Shown here: positions 29,951 to 39,591 of the stretch, one piece after another | Layout: every line of letters begins with the position of its first letter | Numbering within the stretch: the first letter of the stretch is position 1 | Source: Stentor roeselii | Lineage: Eukaryota > Ciliophora > Heterotrichea > Heterotrichida > Stentoridae | Assembly (NCBI GenBank): GCA_006503475.1 | Contig: RSEH01000327.1 | Coordinates: 1-46,054 of the forward strand | DNA length: 46,054 bases | Reading direction: 5' to 3' | Made by a program: the position numbers and the translations under genes | The notes under the pieces: generated by a model | What the model saw: only the letters and a program-made list of their open reading frames with translations | Told to the model about the DNA's origin: nothing | The model's database searches: none

Positions 29951-30694
29951 ATGTCAGAACTGCAGCAAATGTGTCTTGAAACAGGACCAGGAAGCTATGA
30001 AGTCCAAGACTCTTTAGGCCGTTTGTCTTACAAGCACTACAACCCTCCTCGTGTCGCTATTGCGAGAGCAAAAAAAACAAATAAGCTCTTTTTAAGTGTT
30101 GAACTTAACAAGCAGTTTTCAGGACTTGAGTCTCCAGGAGTCAATACTTATTCGCCGAATCATTTGAAGGTACTTGAAAAAACTCCTTCTGCTGTTTTTG
30201 GGACTTCCAAGAGAAACATGACTTATTTAACTCCTCTCATGGGAAGATCTCCTGGACCTGTTTATGATAGCTCTCTTGGGTATTACCCGAAAGCTGGAGT
30301 TTCTTTTACTAAGGCTAGAAGAAATTCGAGCTTAGCTAGCTATGAACCTGCTTCTCCGGCACCTTGGGATTATAATCCTCAGTTTCCCATGACTAAAGTT
30401 CCTGTAGTTATTTTTCGGGCAGCTTTTGATAAAGTTAAGCAGAAAACTATAACCCCAGGACCAGGTAGTTACAACGTTTCACTTTCACCCAAACGGGTAT
30501 CAGGTGCATACGTGAGTAAAATCGGCAGAACCGTAATCGAGAGTCAAAAAGCTCCAGGTCCAGGAACATACGACCCAGAAACATCACTTCACTCCTCCTC
30601 CTTTAAAATCGGTCAGGGTAAAAGAAACATCGACCCAAGAATATGTAATTTTTATCTAGACGCCAAGCCTCACGAGCTATACCGAGACTATTGA
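29951..30694 (+). CDS. STPGR (sperm-tail PG-rich repeat) protein, ODF3/CIMAP-like
   Basis: Predicted 247 residues with repeated proline-glycine motifs: TGPGSYEVQDS near the start, ESPGVNTYSP, RSPGPVYDSS, TPGPGSYNVSL and APGPGTYDPETS. These are sperm-tail PG-rich (SHIPPO) repeats, found in ODF3/CIMAP proteins that sit along axonemal microtubules, including their inner surface. The remainder is basic and Ser/Thr-rich (for example VSFTKARRNS). The stop is followed by the next gene's ATG 11 nt later, and the start is 14 nt from the divergent TPR gene. Confidence 0.9.
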   Translation: MSELQQMCLETGPGSYEVQDSLGRLSYKHYNPPRVAIARAKKTNKLFLSVELNKQFSGLESPGVNTYSPNHLKVLEKTPSAVFGTSKRNMTYLTPLMGRSPGPVYDSSLGYYPKAGVSFTKARRNSSLASYEPASPAPWDYNPQFPMTKVPVVIFRAAFDKVKQKTITPGPGSYNVSLSPKRVSGAYVSKIGRTVIESQKAPGPGTYDPETSLHSSSFKIGQGKRNIDPRICNFYLDAKPHELYRDY

Positions 30695-30705
30695 TAATAA
30701 TTAAC

Positions 30706-32217
30706 ATGGATGACGTCTTCGATGACAACTCGACTCCTTCCTTCAGCACAGTCCCATGTCCGGACTTCACCAACCAATCAGCCAAATCAGTGCGAATAGC
30801 TTTTCCTTACACCCAAGAAGCGAAAAGATTCTCTTTCACAGGTTCAATCGAACTAGAATCAGCACTTGAAGACTTCATCACTCCTCTTCAAGCACTTCCA
30901 AGTCAGCACTTTTTCGACTATTTCTCGAAAAGATATCAAAGAGAAAGAATCCATGACTTGCTTGGACAGATCTTTTGTTACCCTATCGATGAAGTGAAAA
31001 GAAAGAAAGTTGAAGCGAATCCTTACACCTTGTTGAAAAGTCCTCCTCCTGCATTTAATTATAAAGGAATTTGCAGAATGGCGAATATTTTGAAGTTATT
31101 TCCTGAGATTCTTGAAAAAAACTTCATGATGCCGAATTACGAGTTTTTAGTACTTGGTGATCAGGGAGGTTTTTCTGAGTTTATCGTGAATTCTTATGTT
31201 AACAAGTACTATGAAGAGCCTTTGGGACATTCTTTGTTCCCGAAGGTTTTGTTTAAGGTGCCTGGAGTCACTCTTTACCCAGAAGGCGATATTTCTTTTC
31301 AATCAATTAAAAAAGTTTCAAATGAAATCTTGGAAAATCAAGGAGAAAGTCCTTTAATGCTTATTATCAGCGACTTAAGCTGGAAAGAGTCAGATGCTGA
31401 CCTTGAAGAAAAATACATGAATCTTTACTTAAGTTATTCCATTTTCCTCTCAGTTAAACTACTTGCCAAAGGAGGTAACCTGGTCCAAAAGCTTTACAAT
31501 ACCAGCCACCCAGCGACAATTGAATTAATTTACTTGGCATCTTCATTATTCACCAGCATTTCCTTATTTAAACCTCTGAACTCCTCTCCACATTCCTCAG
31601 TAACTTTCAAATAGTGCCGAGTCCTCATCGCTCTTGACTTCAAAGGAACTCCCGAAGCCGAATTCTTCGAAAAACTTGCTTCAATGCTGGAAAAACTTCT
31701 GCAACTTGAAAAGAACCTGGACCATGTCCTTGCTTTTTCAAAGGTCATAAGCAACACCCAGTTCCAGGATTACATCATGAGTCAAAACTCGACAATTGCA
31801 GAAACTCAAATTACTGCACTTCAAAGAATCTTAGAATTTATCAAAGGTGATGCGAAAAAACTTAAAATTAACAAAGATGAAGTCGCTGAAAAGTGCCTGG
31901 TTAATTGGAAACTTAAGGAAGTCACTGAAGAAGAGCAGAAGGAAAGCTTTAGAGAAGAATTTCAACCTGAAGTGCCAAAGGATACGGTTAGGGTTATTAA
32001 AAGTGAAATGCCGATTGATATCTCTGGAATTGCAAATATTGTTAATAGGGGAAGCTCAAGTGTTAAGATGAAGAGCTTTGCAAGGAAACAACCTGAGCAA
32101 ATTGCACCTGAAAGGTCGTTGGACCTTCAGAAACAATTCAAACCGGAAGAGCAGAAAGCTGTTAGTGATCTCAGATTCTTTAGAGCGAAAGGATCTAAGA
32201 AACAAGTGAAAAAGTAG
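30706..32217 (+). CDS. CMTR1-like cap 2'-O-methyltransferase family protein, probably inactive; one intron
   Basis: 498 residues after removing the 15-nt intron at 31600-31614. From memory of human CMTR1, the segments line up: RMANI at 124-128 with KMANM; LGDQGGFSEFI (150-160) with CAGPGGFSEYV; ISDLSW with MADGGF (Asp223); GGNLVQK with GGHFICK (Lys262); SLFKPLNSSPHSSCRV across the intron with LFKPITSRPANSERYV; and a C-terminal helix DYIMSQNSTIAETQITAL with DYMIRSN...QIKAL. The K-D-K-E catalytic tetrad reads Arg124-Asp223-Lys262-Cys299 and the SAM motif has lost its Asp and central Gly. I expect no or altered catalysis. I start at ATG 30706; the frame reaches 30691 by TTG. It is 20 nt before the polo-like gene. 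Confidence 0.82.
31600..31614 (+). other. 15-nt intron in the CMTR1-like gene
   Basis: GTAACTTTCAAATAG, phase 0, ends in the in-frame TAG. Both sides keep the CMTR1-like alignment across the junction. Confidence 0.9.
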
Positions 32218-32237
32218 GGATAGTAGTTATACATATA

Positions 32238-33773
32238 ATGGAAGAATATATTATTGAAGAAGCTTCGGCCAAGTCAGGAAGTGAAAAGTCACTAAAAAAA
32301 TACCTTAAAGGTAAACCTCTAAACTCAGACAATGAAATCAAATACTTAGAAGTCACTTCTCCTGACAAAAAGACTTTCGCAGCCAAGATCCTACCAAAGT
32401 CCAAATTAAGAAACGGGAAGTTAAGACAAAGTTTAAAGTCCGAAATACGAATCCAATCAAAACTAATCCATCCAAACATCGTCAAATTCGAGAAATTCAT
32501 CGAAGACAGTGAAAACATTTACATTTTCTACGAGTTATGCATAAACAAAAGTCTTCTAGACCTACTAAAAAGAAGAAAAAGACTGACCGAGCTCGAAGCG
32601 AACTGTTACCTTTCACAATTAATTTCAGGTCTAAAATATCTTCACTCCTCAAAAGTGATCCACCGAGATCTCCGTCTAAACAAACTCCTTCTCAGTGAAA
32701 ACCTCGAACTAAAAATCTCTGACTTCTCTAAAGCCACCCGGGTAGAATACGAAGGCGAAAGGAAAAAATCCGTCTGTGGTGTGCCGAACTTTATGGCTCC
32801 AGAAGTGATCGACGGGTCTCATTCCTACGAAGCGGACGTCTGGTCTTTAGGAATTTTCCTTTACACTGTCCTGATCGGCCAGCCCCCTTTTCACTCAGTT
32901 AGTTCTCAAGAGACTTATTCAAAGATAAAATCAGGAAAAGTCTCTTTTCCAGTCCCTTTATCAGACCCTGCAAAAGCCTTGATTGAAAAAATTTTAGTTG
33001 TGGACTGGACTTTAAGACCTACTTTAGATGAAATCTTGGCTTCTGAATTCATGACTGGAATGGAAAACGTTCCGAAACTTATGAACCTTGCTACTCTTGC
33101 TGCTCCACCTCAAGAAACAAGAGGAAATAAAAAAAGACGCTCGACTCACATGATTTCTGATGGAATCTCTCCTGAACAGTTCAAGGTGAAAATGACTGGA
33201 AATGTTTTTGAAGGACATGGCATGGACGGCGAGGTGTTTGTTAAAAGGTGGATTGATTACACCTGGAAATACGGACTTGCTTATCTCTTGTCTAATGGCA
33301 ACTGTGGGGTGAGTTTCATTGATTCCACAAGAATTATTCTTAACGTTTCAACTGGACAGATATTTTACATGGACAAGGTCACGATTCATGAACATTCAAT
33401 CGCAAGTTACCCTGAAGAGTTAAAGAAAAAAGTAGCACTTTTACAGTATTTAAAGAATTATCTCGAGACTGATACTGAGAAGTCTGTTGGAGAAAATGAT
33501 ATTCGACTTCCGGTTTATGTTAAAAAATGGATGCTTACTCGACATGCTCTTATTTTTAGACTTTCAAGTAGACTGGTGCAGGTCAATTTTTTAGATAAGT
33601 CTGAACTGAGTTTGAACTGCGACAACAAAATCGTCTCTTTTTCAAACCGGAAAGGAGAAAAGATTCAGATGACTTTAGCTAAAGCAGTGCAAGTGAACAA
33701 CCCGGAGATACTAAGAAGGTTAAAATACACAAGAGACGCCATTCAGCATATGCTTAAGTTCAAACAATCTTGA
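32238..33773 (+). CDS. Polo-like kinase family protein, degenerate kinase (pseudokinase) with two polo boxes
   Basis: 511 residues with the layout of PLK1: kinase about 20-273, polo box 1 about 333-412, polo box 2 about 425-505. Kept: the VAIK-type lysine (FAAK, Lys50), HRD (142-144), the DFG aspartate (Asp162), APE (187-189), an activation-loop Ser178 at the PLK1 Thr210 site, and Trp338 at the PLK1 Trp414 site. Lost: the glycine loop (KGKPLNSDN has no GxGxxG); the catalytic-loop Lys and Asn (HRDLRLNK in place of HRDLKLGN, so Arg146 and Lys149); and the DFG glycine (DFS). In polo box 2 the PLK1 His538/Lys540 pair aligns with Lys454/Glu456. I infer a polo-like pseudokinase with altered phosphopeptide docking. 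TGA is the true stop, since the reading would otherwise run into the next gene's leader. Confidence 0.88.
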   Translation: MEEYIIEEASAKSGSEKSLKKYLKGKPLNSDNEIKYLEVTSPDKKTFAAKILPKSKLRNGKLRQSLKSEIRIQSKLIHPNIVKFEKFIEDSENIYIFYELCINKSLLDLLKRRKRLTELEANCYLSQLISGLKYLHSSKVIHRDLRLNKLLLSENLELKISDFSKATRVEYEGERKKSVCGVPNFMAPEVIDGSHSYEADVWSLGIFLYTVLIGQPPFHSVSSQETYSKIKSGKVSFPVPLSDPAKALIEKILVVDWTLRPTLDEILASEFMTGMENVPKLMNLATLAAPPQETRGNKKRRSTHMISDGISPEQFKVKMTGNVFEGHGMDGEVFVKRWIDYTWKYGLAYLLSNGNCGVSFIDSTRIILNVSTGQIFYMDKVTIHEHSIASYPEELKKKVALLQYLKNYLETDTEKSVGENDIRLPVYVKKWMLTRHALIFRLSSRLVQVNFLDKSELSLNCDNKIVSFSNRKGEKIQMTLAKAVQVNNPEILRRLKYTRDAIQHMLKFKQS

Positions 33774-33810
33774 GTAGTTTGTAATAAAGCCATTCTTATA
33801 ACTATTCAAA

Positions 33811-35013
33811 ATGTCAATAGAGTCAATAGTGCGAACGTGTAACAAACAAGCAATGGAATGTCTCTGCTCAAATAATTACTCAGAATGTTACCGTCTCTTG
33901 AAAAAAGCAGAAGAAATCATCAGGTCTCCGAACTACCCAACAAACTCGAAGTTATCAGCAGTAACCTGGAATAATCTTGGATGTTATTATAAAAGAATTA
34001 ATTCTTTCGATCTCGCCCTTGAATACCTGACCAAAGCTCTCAAAGACGACTCAGAAGGCGACCAAGTGACTCTCGCCGGGACTCATTTGAATCTTTTAGC
34101 AGTTCTTTCACAACTTAAAGACCACAAACAAGCTCTTTATCATGGAGTCCAAGCTGTCAAACTGTTAAAAACCTCCAACAATTTCCCGACACTTCTTCTT
34201 GCCTTGCAGCATGTGGGCGATGAGTATCTTCAGTTAGGAGATGCAGATAAAGCGTATTCGACTTATATTCACGCCTTGTCTATTGCTGAAGAACAGTTTG
34301 GCAATAATTCAAACTATTGTCTTCAAATTCATGATAAAATCGCTGCACTTAGTCGACAAGAGAAGAAGTTTTACTTTGAAAAACTGAATAAAAGAGCTAC
34401 TAGACAGATTTTTGATGGGTTTAGGAATTATTCAGTCCTACCGAAAATCACTGCTCCTATTAAACCTAGCAAAAGCTTTGAAAGAAGCCCACCTGTTAGG
34501 CAGAGGATTGGGAAAAAGATGAGAAGTGATAGGGTTTATATGAAAACTGCTCCTGGAAAAGCTAAAGTTTTTTTAAGTAATTTGAAAAAAGAACCGAATG
34601 ATGAGAGTTACTCGAAATTAGAGGAAAAAATTAGTGTCTTGCAAAATCAACTTGAAAACTTTGAGATTAGGTATAAGAAACTTGAACAGTTTGCTAGGGC
34701 TAAAACTCAAACTAGAGGATTTCGCAAAAAGAAAAAACTTACTATTGAAGAAAGTGCTGTGATTATACAGAAGTGGTGGAGAGGATATCGAGACAGAAAA
34801 GACTTTCGAGTCTATCGCCGTAAAATGACTCACGAGCGTGCAAAACGAGCAATAGAAGAACTGGAAATTCTTCGTAAAGTAGCAATCAACGAAGATCTCT
34901 ACGCAGCTGAGCCTCGTCCAAAGACGAACGCTCCAGAGTTATACAGGACAAACTACATTAGAAGCACCGGAACTGCTCACATGGGTCAACGATTTTCGGT
35001 GCATCCCTGCTAA
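33811..35013 (+). CDS. TPR protein with IQ motif
   Basis: Predicted 400 residues. Residues about 1-175 carry four or five TPR-like helix pairs (WNNLGCYYKRINSFDLALEY, THLNLLAVLSQLKDHKQALY, LQHVGDEYLQLGDADKAYST). A basic low-complexity region (about 190-255) and a short coiled coil follow (YSKLEEKISVLQNQLENFEI). At about 313-330 is VIIQKWWRGYRDRKDF, a good calmodulin-binding IQ motif. Similar TPR-coiled coil-IQ proteins are common in ciliates and often locate to cilia or basal bodies, but this is inference. The start is 37 nt after the polo-like stop and the stop is 13 nt before the next ATG. Confidence 0.82.
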   Translation: MSIESIVRTCNKQAMECLCSNNYSECYRLLKKAEEIIRSPNYPTNSKLSAVTWNNLGCYYKRINSFDLALEYLTKALKDDSEGDQVTLAGTHLNLLAVLSQLKDHKQALYHGVQAVKLLKTSNNFPTLLLALQHVGDEYLQLGDADKAYSTYIHALSIAEEQFGNNSNYCLQIHDKIAALSRQEKKFYFEKLNKRATRQIFDGFRNYSVLPKITAPIKPSKSFERSPPVRQRIGKKMRSDRVYMKTAPGKAKVFLSNLKKEPNDESYSKLEEKISVLQNQLENFEIRYKKLEQFARAKTQTRGFRKKKKLTIEESAVIIQKWWRGYRDRKDFRVYRRKMTHERAKRAIEELEILRKVAINEDLYAAEPRPKTNAPELYRTNYIRSTGTAHMGQRFSVHPC

Positions 35014-35026
35014 TATTAAGGTAAAA

Positions 35027-35572
35027 ATGGTTGTGCTACATCAAGTCTTCGATTTTCTAAAAGCTTCGAAGTACTTCAAAACCCTTTTCGCCCTTCAAGA
35101 AGAAACCGGCCAACTTGCATTTGACTTGGAAGATGACTTGGCACATGTTTACTCTTTAGTATCTAAAGGCGATTTCAGTCAACTTTCATTAATTATTCAA
35201 AATTTCAAAGAAACTAATGCAGAAGTTTTCAAAGAAGCGACTTTTCATGTCAAGACTCAGGAATTGTTGGAAAAAATTAATGGATTTCAGGAGAATCTTG
35301 AAAATATCAGGGAAAATGTCAGGGATCTAGCCGCGGTCTCTGAGAGAAGTCATCTTTCGAGTCTCTTGGATGCTGTTAAAAAGGGAGACTTGAGAGAATT
35401 TGCTTGTTGGGAGGTTTGGAAGGGAAGAATGAACTGTTGGGAGAATTTACTGGAAATTTTTAATGGGAAGAATGAGGTTGAGGATGAGATTGATGTTGAA
35501 TTGACTGAGTCTGAGGGATATTCGGATCGATATGAACAAGATGATAATGTGGTTTATGAAAGTGATGAGTGA
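35027..35572 (+). CDS. LisH-CTLH domain protein (WDR47 N-terminal-like)
   Basis: Predicted 181 residues. The start VVLHQVFDFLKASKYFKTLF followed by ALQEETG is a LisH motif. It continues into a CTLH-type segment (LVSKGDFSQLSLIIQNFKET) as in WDR47 and related proteins, where LisH-CTLH mediates dimerisation and microtubule contacts. No WD40 domain follows. Instead there is a helical stretch and an acidic tail (VEDEIDVELTESEGYSDRYE). The gene is 13 nt downstream of the TPR-IQ gene and is the last one before the AT-rich island. Confidence 0.68.
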   Translation: MVVLHQVFDFLKASKYFKTLFALQEETGQLAFDLEDDLAHVYSLVSKGDFSQLSLIIQNFKETNAEVFKEATFHVKTQELLEKINGFQENLENIRENVRDLAAVSERSHLSSLLDAVKKGDLREFACWEVWKGRMNCWENLLEIFNGKNEVEDEIDVELTESEGYSDRYEQDDNVVYESDE

Positions 35573-36296
35573 TTTTAGGTATTTTTTGTGTAAGTAAGAA
35601 TAGTAATTTTTTATTCTGGGTTGTAATTAGAATTAAGAAATTTAGAAGAATTTGAAGGGTTTAAGAATGTTTAGAGTGGAATGAAATTCTGAGAATTATT
35701 GTTTGAGTAAACTAGACAATAAGTCCTTTAAGTAATTGATAATATTTTATGGGTAATCCAAACTAAATAAGTTTCTCTTGTATCATTCGAGGTTGATTTA
35801 AAGATTCACTCATACTAAAAGTTTTTGGAAAGTTTCATATACAAAAATATGTCTATAATTTGATAAAATGCAATTCAAAATTCAAGGATGTCCTAACCAT
35901 CACTAAATAAGACTGATAGAAGAGCATTTCCCAATCAAGGTTCTTGAGGCTTAAGAACTTATCAAAAAACTACTGTGTAAAACTGGAGAAATCTCTCTTT
36001 CAGCAAAAAATAAAAACTTGACAAATATAAAGAATTATCAAATGAATTAATAACTATTTCACTCACGTCAATGAAAATCTCTTCAGGAGAATCTTCTTCC
36101 GTTAAACTTCCTAAAAAAATGGAAACTCAGGGATCAAATTATCAATTGAAATTTTGAGAAAAAACGATACATCTCAAGTAATTGAAACTATAAGAAATAC
36201 TTCAAGCACATCTTATTCTATCTACACTGATAATAAAGCAAATAATTTTGAATCACGTTATTCAAATTATTGACCTATAGATTGATTAGTGAGCTC
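35573..36296. other. AT-rich spacer, G-rich on the plus strand just after the LisH gene
   Basis: The first 120 nt are G/T-rich on the sense strand (GGGTTTAAGAATG, TTGAAGGG). The remainder is AT-rich with short coding-like pieces (for example GESSSVKLPKKMETQG near 36,080-36,130) that may be the front of the decayed gene that follows. Confidence 0.4.
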
Positions 36297-38352
36297 TCTG
36301 GATTTTTATGCGATGATAATATTGAAAAAGAAATTTGTCTAATAATTATCGAAGTACTTGGCTATATAAAATCGTAGTTGGATTTTAATAATCGATATTC
36401 AGATAGATTCTCAGTTTAAAAAGATATTTGTATAAAAATTTTAAAAGATTTAACATTCTTCGAACCATCTAAAGAAATAGAAATTCGGATCAACAGCTAC
36501 TTAAAATATCTCAAACTTCTTATTAAAAATAAAGCCACAAAAAATCAATCGAATGAACATTATCAAAATATAAGATTGTAATAGATGACTTCAATAAGTA
36601 TTTAGGCTCTATTCGGTTGCTTGGATACGAACAAAAGCTATTCATTTTTGAGCTTCTAGATTCTATTAATATTTGAAAAATTTTCTGTGATAGAAGATTC
36701 TCTTCTTATTTAGATAGAGCATTTGAAATTTAAAAGAAACTTACATTTCAGATATCTCATTTTTGGTCTCTTCAAATTTAAATAATGGAAAATTCTTAAT
36801 TTCTCATTTCAAAATATATCTTTCAAAGGAAAAGCAACAATGGAATAAATTTTGACATTGCTTGTTTTTAATTTTCCTTCAAGAACTCTTTAGCTATTTC
36901 AGAAATGATGCACAAGATTTGAACTAATATCAAGATAGAGATTTTTCTGTTATTTCCACTGGCTTGATCATACATCAGTAAATCTATCTATTCATTTATT
37001 ATTAGCAATCAATCTAAATTTATTTGGCCTGATAATTATATATTACAAAGATTCAATAATTATAAAGCCTAAAAGTTTTGAATTCAATAGAAATATGTTA
37101 CTAGCACAAAGATTAAAGAGTTTATTTTTTATTATAGAACAAGTAATAATTATATTGAAAGAAAATCAATAAGAACTTAAATACATTAGTATTGACTGAT
37201 CTCTTAATAAATATAGATGGTAACTACTCACATGATTTTAAAAATGTATTACTTACACCAATATGGATACTATTTAAATGAAAACTGTACTTTATTTAGT
37301 TAAATAAAAGGAAAATTTATAGACAAGTTGAAAGTATATACCGATAAACTAACTAAAGAACTTCCTTTAGAACTTCAGAAGATATTAATTAATATAGAAA
37401 CCCAAATGGATAAAAATATAGAAATGCATCTAAATTTTGAGTTATTATTAATGAACATAATCAATAATATTCTTTTAAGGCTTTCTGATATAAATTTCTG
37501 CATTTAAGGTAAGCGAGGAATTAATTGTGCTACTTATTTAAAAATTATGGAAGAGTTTAAATGATGTGGAATTTTATACGTTTCTAAATTCATTTAGAAA
37601 CCAAAATTTTAATTATTCATTAATGAAATATAGGATTGATTTATTAAACGAACTATTCAATATTAAATCAATCAAGAAACTTCAAATAAATGCTATAGAA
37701 TATTTATTTGTTGATGATTTAGAAATATTTAAATCAATAGCAATATTAAAACTTTTGAAAATTTGCAACTTGTAAATGATTTCAGAAGAATCATGCTAAA
37801 CTCTGCCATAAACAAGTTTATTCAGGATGGAAGTTTAAGTAAATATGATTATATTTTAGATGAAGCCCTGAAAATTTCATTAATATTTAAACTGCCAAAG
37901 ACTTCCACGGAAGGATCTTATTTAAAAAATAATCATTATTGACGATTTCAGTATACTGAGTATTAGTAATGAGATTATTAATGGTGGAATACTCTATGTT
38001 TTTATGCATGAATTAGTAGAATACTTACAAAGTACCATACTGCAACTTTAAAATATTTACAGAATTCAGTAATTCTTGGGATGAGGCAAAAAAAAAACTG
38101 GACTTATAATTGAAGAGAAACTGCTTGGAAATCAATTTAAACTTTTTCTTACTCAAGGAAAATTTGTTGAATATTCCTCAGTTTGTTACACAAGAAAAGA
38201 AAAAAAATGAGTTTAAGAAGGCTAATACTCCTTACCATGAATTTTTGATAATTAGAAAAATGGACTGTGGTGATTCAGAATATTCGAATTTGATGGCTAT
38301 TGCGGATTTCACCATATGGAAAATTGATACTGATTTTTTGGAAGATAAATGA
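36297..38352 (+). pseudogene. Decayed helical-repeat gene, multiple frameshifts and stops
   Basis: Coherent coding-like reading continues along the plus strand but jumps frame. Pieces: 36297-36581 (with TAG 36375 and TAA 36417), 36575-36676, 36666-37169 (open for 77 codons from 36939), 37174-37281, 37304-37507 (open for 67 codons), 37542-37775, a stretch of about 60 codons near 37,780-37,960, a stretch with GGILYVFMHELVEYLQ near 38,000, and 38110-38352 ending TAFLEDK-like in TGA. The translated pieces are leucine/isoleucine-rich helices (KEICLIIIEVLGYIK, DICIKILKDLTFFEP) resembling HEAT-type repeats. No 15-nt GT...AG removal fixes the breaks I checked. A broken gene is the best reading. The family is unknown. 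Confidence 0.5.
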
Positions 38353-39591
38353 ATTATAAATTAATATTGTTATTCACCTAAATTTAAAATTAGAAATAAT
38401 AATAGTATTTCCAGATATTAAATGCATCATGAGGTAAAGAAATTTTTATTGAGTTTCTGTGGTTTATATATATTGAAGAATTACAGTTTTGGTCATTTAT
38501 AAGTATGTTTCAGTTTCTAAGGATTTATAATAATAGTCTAAAATTCAATAATATTAAGACTCGTGGATATTTTTTGGCCTTGTGAGCCTAAGATATTTGG
38601 CACCTTAATTAAAATTACTTAAAAAAAGCTGGTTTTAAATTAATAGGGCCGCGTCTTCTCGCTTCAGGTAGAGGCCTGTATAATTTTCATGTACTCGTTC
38701 TCATTAATTTAGCCTAACTTTACCAGCGAACTATTTAGACTTCACATCAAAATCATTTTGCTCATCATATAAAGATTTTGTTTTCCTTTTGCTCTTACAC
38801 AAAAAAAGTTCAATCTTTTATGTTTGTTTGTAATATTTGGTAAATAAAAGGCTTATACTAACTTATCCTGTCCAATTGAAGTTAGAATTGTTATCGCAGA
38901 GGGTTACTGATAAATTTTTTTATTGGTATAAGTTTTTGAAAGACATCGCAAGAATCACAGTTGAGGAAGACGATGCAATAATTTGGCTTCTTTTCGATTA
39001 GTCTTGGAAACGGGTTTCAAATAAATCCCTTAACTCTGCTGTAGTTTTGAGACTTCTCTATTAAAACTTTCTTTTTTTTTTTTCCAAGTACTTCATATTT
39101 TTAAATATCTTATTAAAATTTTTGTAATCATTTAATCATCAAAATTAAATTTTTGTTTAAATCATTCAAGAACTCTAAAATTTTACAGTAAAATTTTCTC
39201 TTAGATTGGATAGAGTGAAAACCGATATTTCTTTCCCTGTCTTCAAGATCAGCATTTCCGAAAGGTCCATCATATCCAGTACCAAGTCTTTACTTCTGAA
39301 TACTGTTAATTTAAGTCTTGATTTATAATAAAAAATTTAAATGAATATATAAGATGTTTTATTCATTCTAATTCTATTGAGCAAAAATATTAAAATAGAA
39401 TTTTAGAGATCAATTAAACTATACGGGAATTCGATATTGATTTAAATAACTTTACATAATCATTCTATATTTAATTGATATAAATCACTCACTCTATTAG
39501 ATAAACTTTGTCAAATATCTATAATTAGCATTTAGAATGATCAGATAAGTGAAATAAGATAAAATCTTTAGATCACTTGCATCACTAAGTA
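38353..39591. other. AT-rich spacer with a GC-richer patch
   Basis: No gene is recognised. A patch at about 38,648-38,700 (GGGCCGCGTCTTCTCGCTTC followed by AGGTAGAGGCCT) and another at about 38,890-39,030 are less AT-rich than their surroundings and have no long open frame. A non-coding RNA is possible, but I recognise no family. Confidence 0.35.

Noticed and set aside
32238-33773. TGA as a tryptophan codon (Blepharisma-like code)
   Set aside because: Several genes end naturally in TGA, and reading through at 33771 would run into the next gene's leader. TGG is used for Trp, and the TGA inside the TBC gene lies in an intron.
37566-37775. Plus-strand 69-codon reading as an intact gene
   Set aside because: It opens with GTG, has no ATG near its start, and is one piece of a coding-like series with shifting frames.
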